DNA from: Sphingobium sp. HWE2-09 | GTDB taxonomy: Bacteria > Pseudomonadota > Alphaproteobacteria > Sphingomonadales > Sphingomonadaceae | Assembly: GCF_035989265.1 (NCBI RefSeq) | Contig: NZ_JAYKZX010000001.1 | Span: 248,001-312,000, forward strand | DNA length: 64,000 nucleotides | Direction: 5' to 3' | Shown: piece after piece, positions 62,212 to 64,000 of the stretch | Numbering within the stretch: the first letter of the stretch is position 1 | How the letters are laid out: the number at the start of each line of letters is the position of its first letter | Position numbers and translations under genes: made by a program | Notes under the pieces: generated by a model | The model's database searches: none | The model's input: only the letters and a program-made list of their open reading frames with translations | Told to the model about the DNA's origin: nothing

Positions 62212-62559
62212 TTATCCGGCTAGCGTCGGCCGCCAGGTTGCTTGCGGATTACGCCAGTCGATCGCCTCCAACATGCAAGCCAACTGGGAGGCGGAGATGG
62301 CAATTACCCCATCTACAGCCGACGGCCAGATATACTTCCCGCGCTCCAGACGCTTGGCATAGAGCGACATGCCAATGCCATCGTGCTACAGGATCTTGCA
62401 CAGATCGCCCCGGCGCCCTCGGAAGACATAGAGATCACCGGCATGGGGGTCCCGCTTGAAGCTCTGCTGTATCTGCAGGGCCAAGGATCGCATACCCTTC
62501 CTCATATCGGTATGCCCGGTCGCGATCCATATCCTAACACCCGAGGGGACCGGGATCAC
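62212..62559 (-). pseudogene. tnpB: IS66 TnpB (Orf2) with in-frame TAG
   Basis: The 115-codon frame gives the standard TnpB sequence (VRIWIATGHTDMRKGMRSLA, FKRDPHAGDLYVFRGRRGDL, then HDGIGMSLYAKRLERGKYIW). A TAG at 62386-62388 replaces the conserved Trp in KILWHDG. The start GTG at 62559 overlaps the end of tnpA, as usual. It is too short a frame on each side of the stop to be noticed as one gene, so it needs the family comparison to be seen. Confidence 0.85.
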
Positions 62560-62885
62560 CGCCGCAGCGACCGCAGAACGGCAGCAGCCAAATCCGGCGG
62601 CGTATCCGCCCCTATGCGGACCGTGATGCTGCCCAGCTCCACGACAACCGCTGGCCCCGTCGGCGGGGCTGGATCAGGCTTCACCGCAACGGCGGCAAAA
62701 CCTTGTCCATCACCGAACATCTGTCGCCGCCAGCGATAGATCTGGCCCGGCCGTAGATCCGCTTCCCTCGCAATCTCCGCCACGTTCGCACCAGGCTGCG
62801 AAACCGCCATCACCAGCGCCCGCTTCTGCTCATCCGTCCAGACCCGCCGCCGCTCAACGCCCGAAATTATTGTCACCTGACCCAT
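62556..62885 (-). CDS. tnpA: IS66 TnpA (Orf1) DNA-binding protein
   Basis: A 109-aa protein with a helix-turn-helix of the IS3/IS66 OrfA type (WTDEQKRALVMAVSQPGANV, AEIAREADLRPGQIYRWRRQ) and a conserved C-terminal GSITVRIGADTPPDLAAAVL. It is required for IS66 transposition. The frame is intact. The gene overlaps tnpB by 4 bases. Confidence 0.93.
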   Translation of the reverse strand: MGQVTIISGVERRRVWTDEQKRALVMAVSQPGANVAEIAREADLRPGQIYRWRRQMFGDGQGFAAVAVKPDPAPPTGPAVVVELGSITVRIGADTPPDLAAAVLRSLRR

Positions 62886-62900
62886 CGCACCGTCTCTAGT

Positions 62901-62930
62901 ACCGGTGCAAACACCAGTGCTTGCACCGGT
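62901..62930. repeat. Perfect hairpin in the tnpA leader
   Basis: ACCGGTGCAA (62901-62910) and TTGCACCGGT (62921-62930) are perfect inverted repeats around a 10-base loop. The hairpin lies 15 bases before the tnpA start inside the IS66 end, where it could limit read-through transcription or tnpA translation. Confidence 0.7.
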
Positions 62931-62962
62931 GCCATCTCCAAATGTCAGCCGATCACCGCAAG

Positions 62963-62984
62963 GCGGCCCTCACCGGAGGCGTAC
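62963..62984 (-). repeat. IS66 inverted repeat (right)
   Basis: This end, read inwards, begins GTACGCCTCCGGTGAGGGCC and matches the left end at 60277-60298 in 19 of 22 positions. Confidence 0.9.
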
Positions 62985-62992
62985 CTCCTACC
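62985..62992. repeat. IS66 target-site duplication, right copy
   Basis: CTCCTACC, identical to 60269-60276, directly after the right inverted repeat. Confidence 0.92.
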
Positions 62993-63356
62993 GAAACCCG
63001 CCATTCCCATCCTATTGAACGGGACCGGCGAACGTAACGGATGTGGGAGAACATCTTCTCACTGTTGGTGCGAAGACTGGCTACCCTGGAGCTTGCCGCC
63101 AATCAGTAGGAGATCAACGCTCGGCGCTATCGTGAATCCCGGCTCAATCACCACATCGATCATGAGGTTGGGCGACCAAAAGCTGACATGCACGCCGAAC
63201 CATAAGGTCGTTCCCTTGCGCCAAGCACAAAATGGCCTGGACGTAGACTGAGCGTCCAGGCCATTGTCGAGTTTGTCGAAACTTCAGACCCGAACACTGC
63301 TGATCGTGATCGAGAAGAACAGTTCCCACTACCCGAAGCGACAGAACCCTGGTTTG
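62993..63356. other. Spacer between IS66 and the aldehyde dehydrogenase gene
   Basis: No gene is supported. The only clear structure is the terminator-like hairpin at 63217-63255. The left part was originally joined to 60268 before the IS66 insertion; that junction shows no interrupted gene. Confidence 0.5.
63217..63255 (-). terminator. Terminator after the aldehyde dehydrogenase gene
   Basis: AATGGCCTGGACG (63221-63233) and CGTCCAGGCCATT (63243-63255) are perfect 13-bp arms around a 9-base loop. On the minus strand the stem is followed by TTTTG. It lies about 100 bases beyond the stop at 63357. Confidence 0.75.
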
Positions 63357-64000
63357 TCACGTTTTCGCTTCGTTGATCACATGGATCTGCGTAAACTCGT
63401 GCAAGCCCTCCTGCGCGAACTCGACGCCAAAACCGGATTGCTTGGCGCCGCCGAACGGCATCGTCGGTCCAAAATCGAGATGCTTGTTCATCCACACAGT
63501 GCCCGCCTCCATGCGTGTGGCCAGCTCATGCGCAGCATCTCGGTCGGCATACCAGATAGAGCCGCCAAGTCCCATGTCTGATGAATTGGCACGCGCTAGC
63601 GCATCTTCTGGGTCGTCAAAGCGAATAATAGGAAGCACGGGACCGAACTGCTCCTCGTCTACCAAGCGCGCGCCATCGGTGATATCGCGTACAATGGTTG
63701 GCCGAACGAAGTAGCCGGGGCGATCAAGGGGACCGCCGCCAGCAATGATCGTCCCGTCTGAGCGTGCTTCTTCGATAAGCGCCTTGACCTTCTCATACTG
63801 CGCCCTGTTCTGTAGGGGTCCGATCTGGGCTCCCTGCTTGAGTCCGTCATCGACCACTGCCTCCTCAGCGAGCCGAGCTAGTTCGGCGCACAGCGCGTCA
63901 TAAATGTCGGAATGAGCATAGACGCGCTTGATCGCGAGACAGATCTGACCGGCGTTCATAAAAGCGCCGCTGAAGATGCCTGGCGCCACTTTGACCGGGT
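63357..64000 (-). CDS. Aldehyde dehydrogenase, C-terminal part (cut by window edge)
   Basis: The open frame reaches the window end without a stop, so the N-terminal half of the gene is outside. The visible 214 residues are NAD(P)-dependent aldehyde dehydrogenase: GAFMNAGQICLAIKRVYAHS with the catalytic Cys, EEQFGPVLPIIRFDDPEDAL with the conserved Glu region, and DFGPTMPFGGAKQSGFGVEF near the C-terminus. Substrate cannot be told. The protein ends normally (TQIHVINEAKT), with a terminator about 100 bases on. Confidence 0.93.
   Translation of the reverse strand, partial: PVKVAPGIFSGAFMNAGQICLAIKRVYAHSDIYDALCAELARLAEEAVVDDGLKQGAQIGPLQNRAQYEKVKALIEEARSDGTIIAGGGPLDRPGYFVRPTIVRDITDGARLVDEEQFGPVLPIIRFDDPEDALARANSSDMGLGGSIWYADRDAAHELATRMEAGTVWMNKHLDFGPTMPFGGAKQSGFGVEFAQEGLHEFTQIHVINEAKT

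Larger units (their letters stand above)
60277..62984 (-). mobile_element. Complete IS66-family insertion sequence (2708 bp)
   Basis: The element contains tnpA, tnpB and tnpC on the minus strand plus a small downstream gene, bounded by 22-bp imperfect inverted repeats (19 of 22 matching: 60277-60298 and 62963-62984) and flanked by the 8-bp duplication CTCCTACC. The order tnpA-tnpB-tnpC is standard. tnpB has an in-frame TAG and tnpC two one-base frame changes. The intact repeats and duplication indicate a recent insertion, which makes so many inactivating changes surprising unless the sequence has errors. Confidence 0.93.

Noticed and set aside
1..64000. CRISPR arrays, rRNA or tRNA genes
   Set aside because: No regularly spaced direct repeats, rRNA signature stretches or cloverleaf-type segments were noticed on either strand.

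Overview
The window looks like accessory DNA (plasmid or integrated conjugative element) from a sphingomonad-type alphaproteobacterium. The basis is the backbone gene set: DUF736, DUF932, DUF2493, a strawberry-notch helicase, a large ParB-nuclease protein, a Toprim protein and a MucR regulator, together with GC-rich codon use and IS91- and IS66-type elements. This is an inference from gene content; no rRNA, tRNA, replication initiator or relaxase was recognised.

Layout. 1-3.4 kb: tandem tyrosine recombinases (the first cut by the window edge) facing a divergent 653-aa recombinase across a 25-bp perfect palindrome. 3.7-20 kb: a defence island with McrBC (both genes frame-disrupted), an MNT-HEPN fusion, the antirestriction protein ArdC with a small sigma-region-4-like partner, a four-gene restriction-modification operon (Eco29kI-like nuclease, Vsr, C5-methyltransferase, second Eco29kI-like nuclease), a Detocs-type operon (dtcA frameshifted, dtcB, dtcC), and an unassigned three-gene cassette (membrane coiled-coil protein, DUF2971, Cys-rich protein). 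20-43 kb: mobile-element backbone, mostly on the minus strand, with several small genes broken by single-base changes. 43-46.4 kb: small regulators (LuxR-type, MarR-like, MucR-like) and a membrane protein. 46.5-49.1 kb: an IS91-type element carrying a tyrosine recombinase plus an HUH transposase.

49.4-59.3 kb: a metabolic/stress cluster with isochorismatase-like hydrolase, chloroperoxidase-like hydrolase, XapX, Tat amidohydrolase, VOC protein, DoxX, alginate-export-type outer-membrane protein, YoaK, TMEM175, LysR regulator and pirin. Four promoters in this cluster carry the same TTC-N9-GAA inverted repeat 80-105 bp before the first gene, which suggests one LysR-type regulon. 59.5-63 kb: a broken integrase and a complete IS66 element (2708 bp, 8-bp target duplication CTCCTACC). 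The window ends inside an aldehyde dehydrogenase gene.

Many genes are disrupted by one base: eight single-base frame changes and three in-frame TAG codons, including two frame changes and one TAG inside the IS66 element. At least five of the frame changes fit loss of one base from a short homopolymer, so sequencing error must be excluded before they are treated as real pseudogenes.
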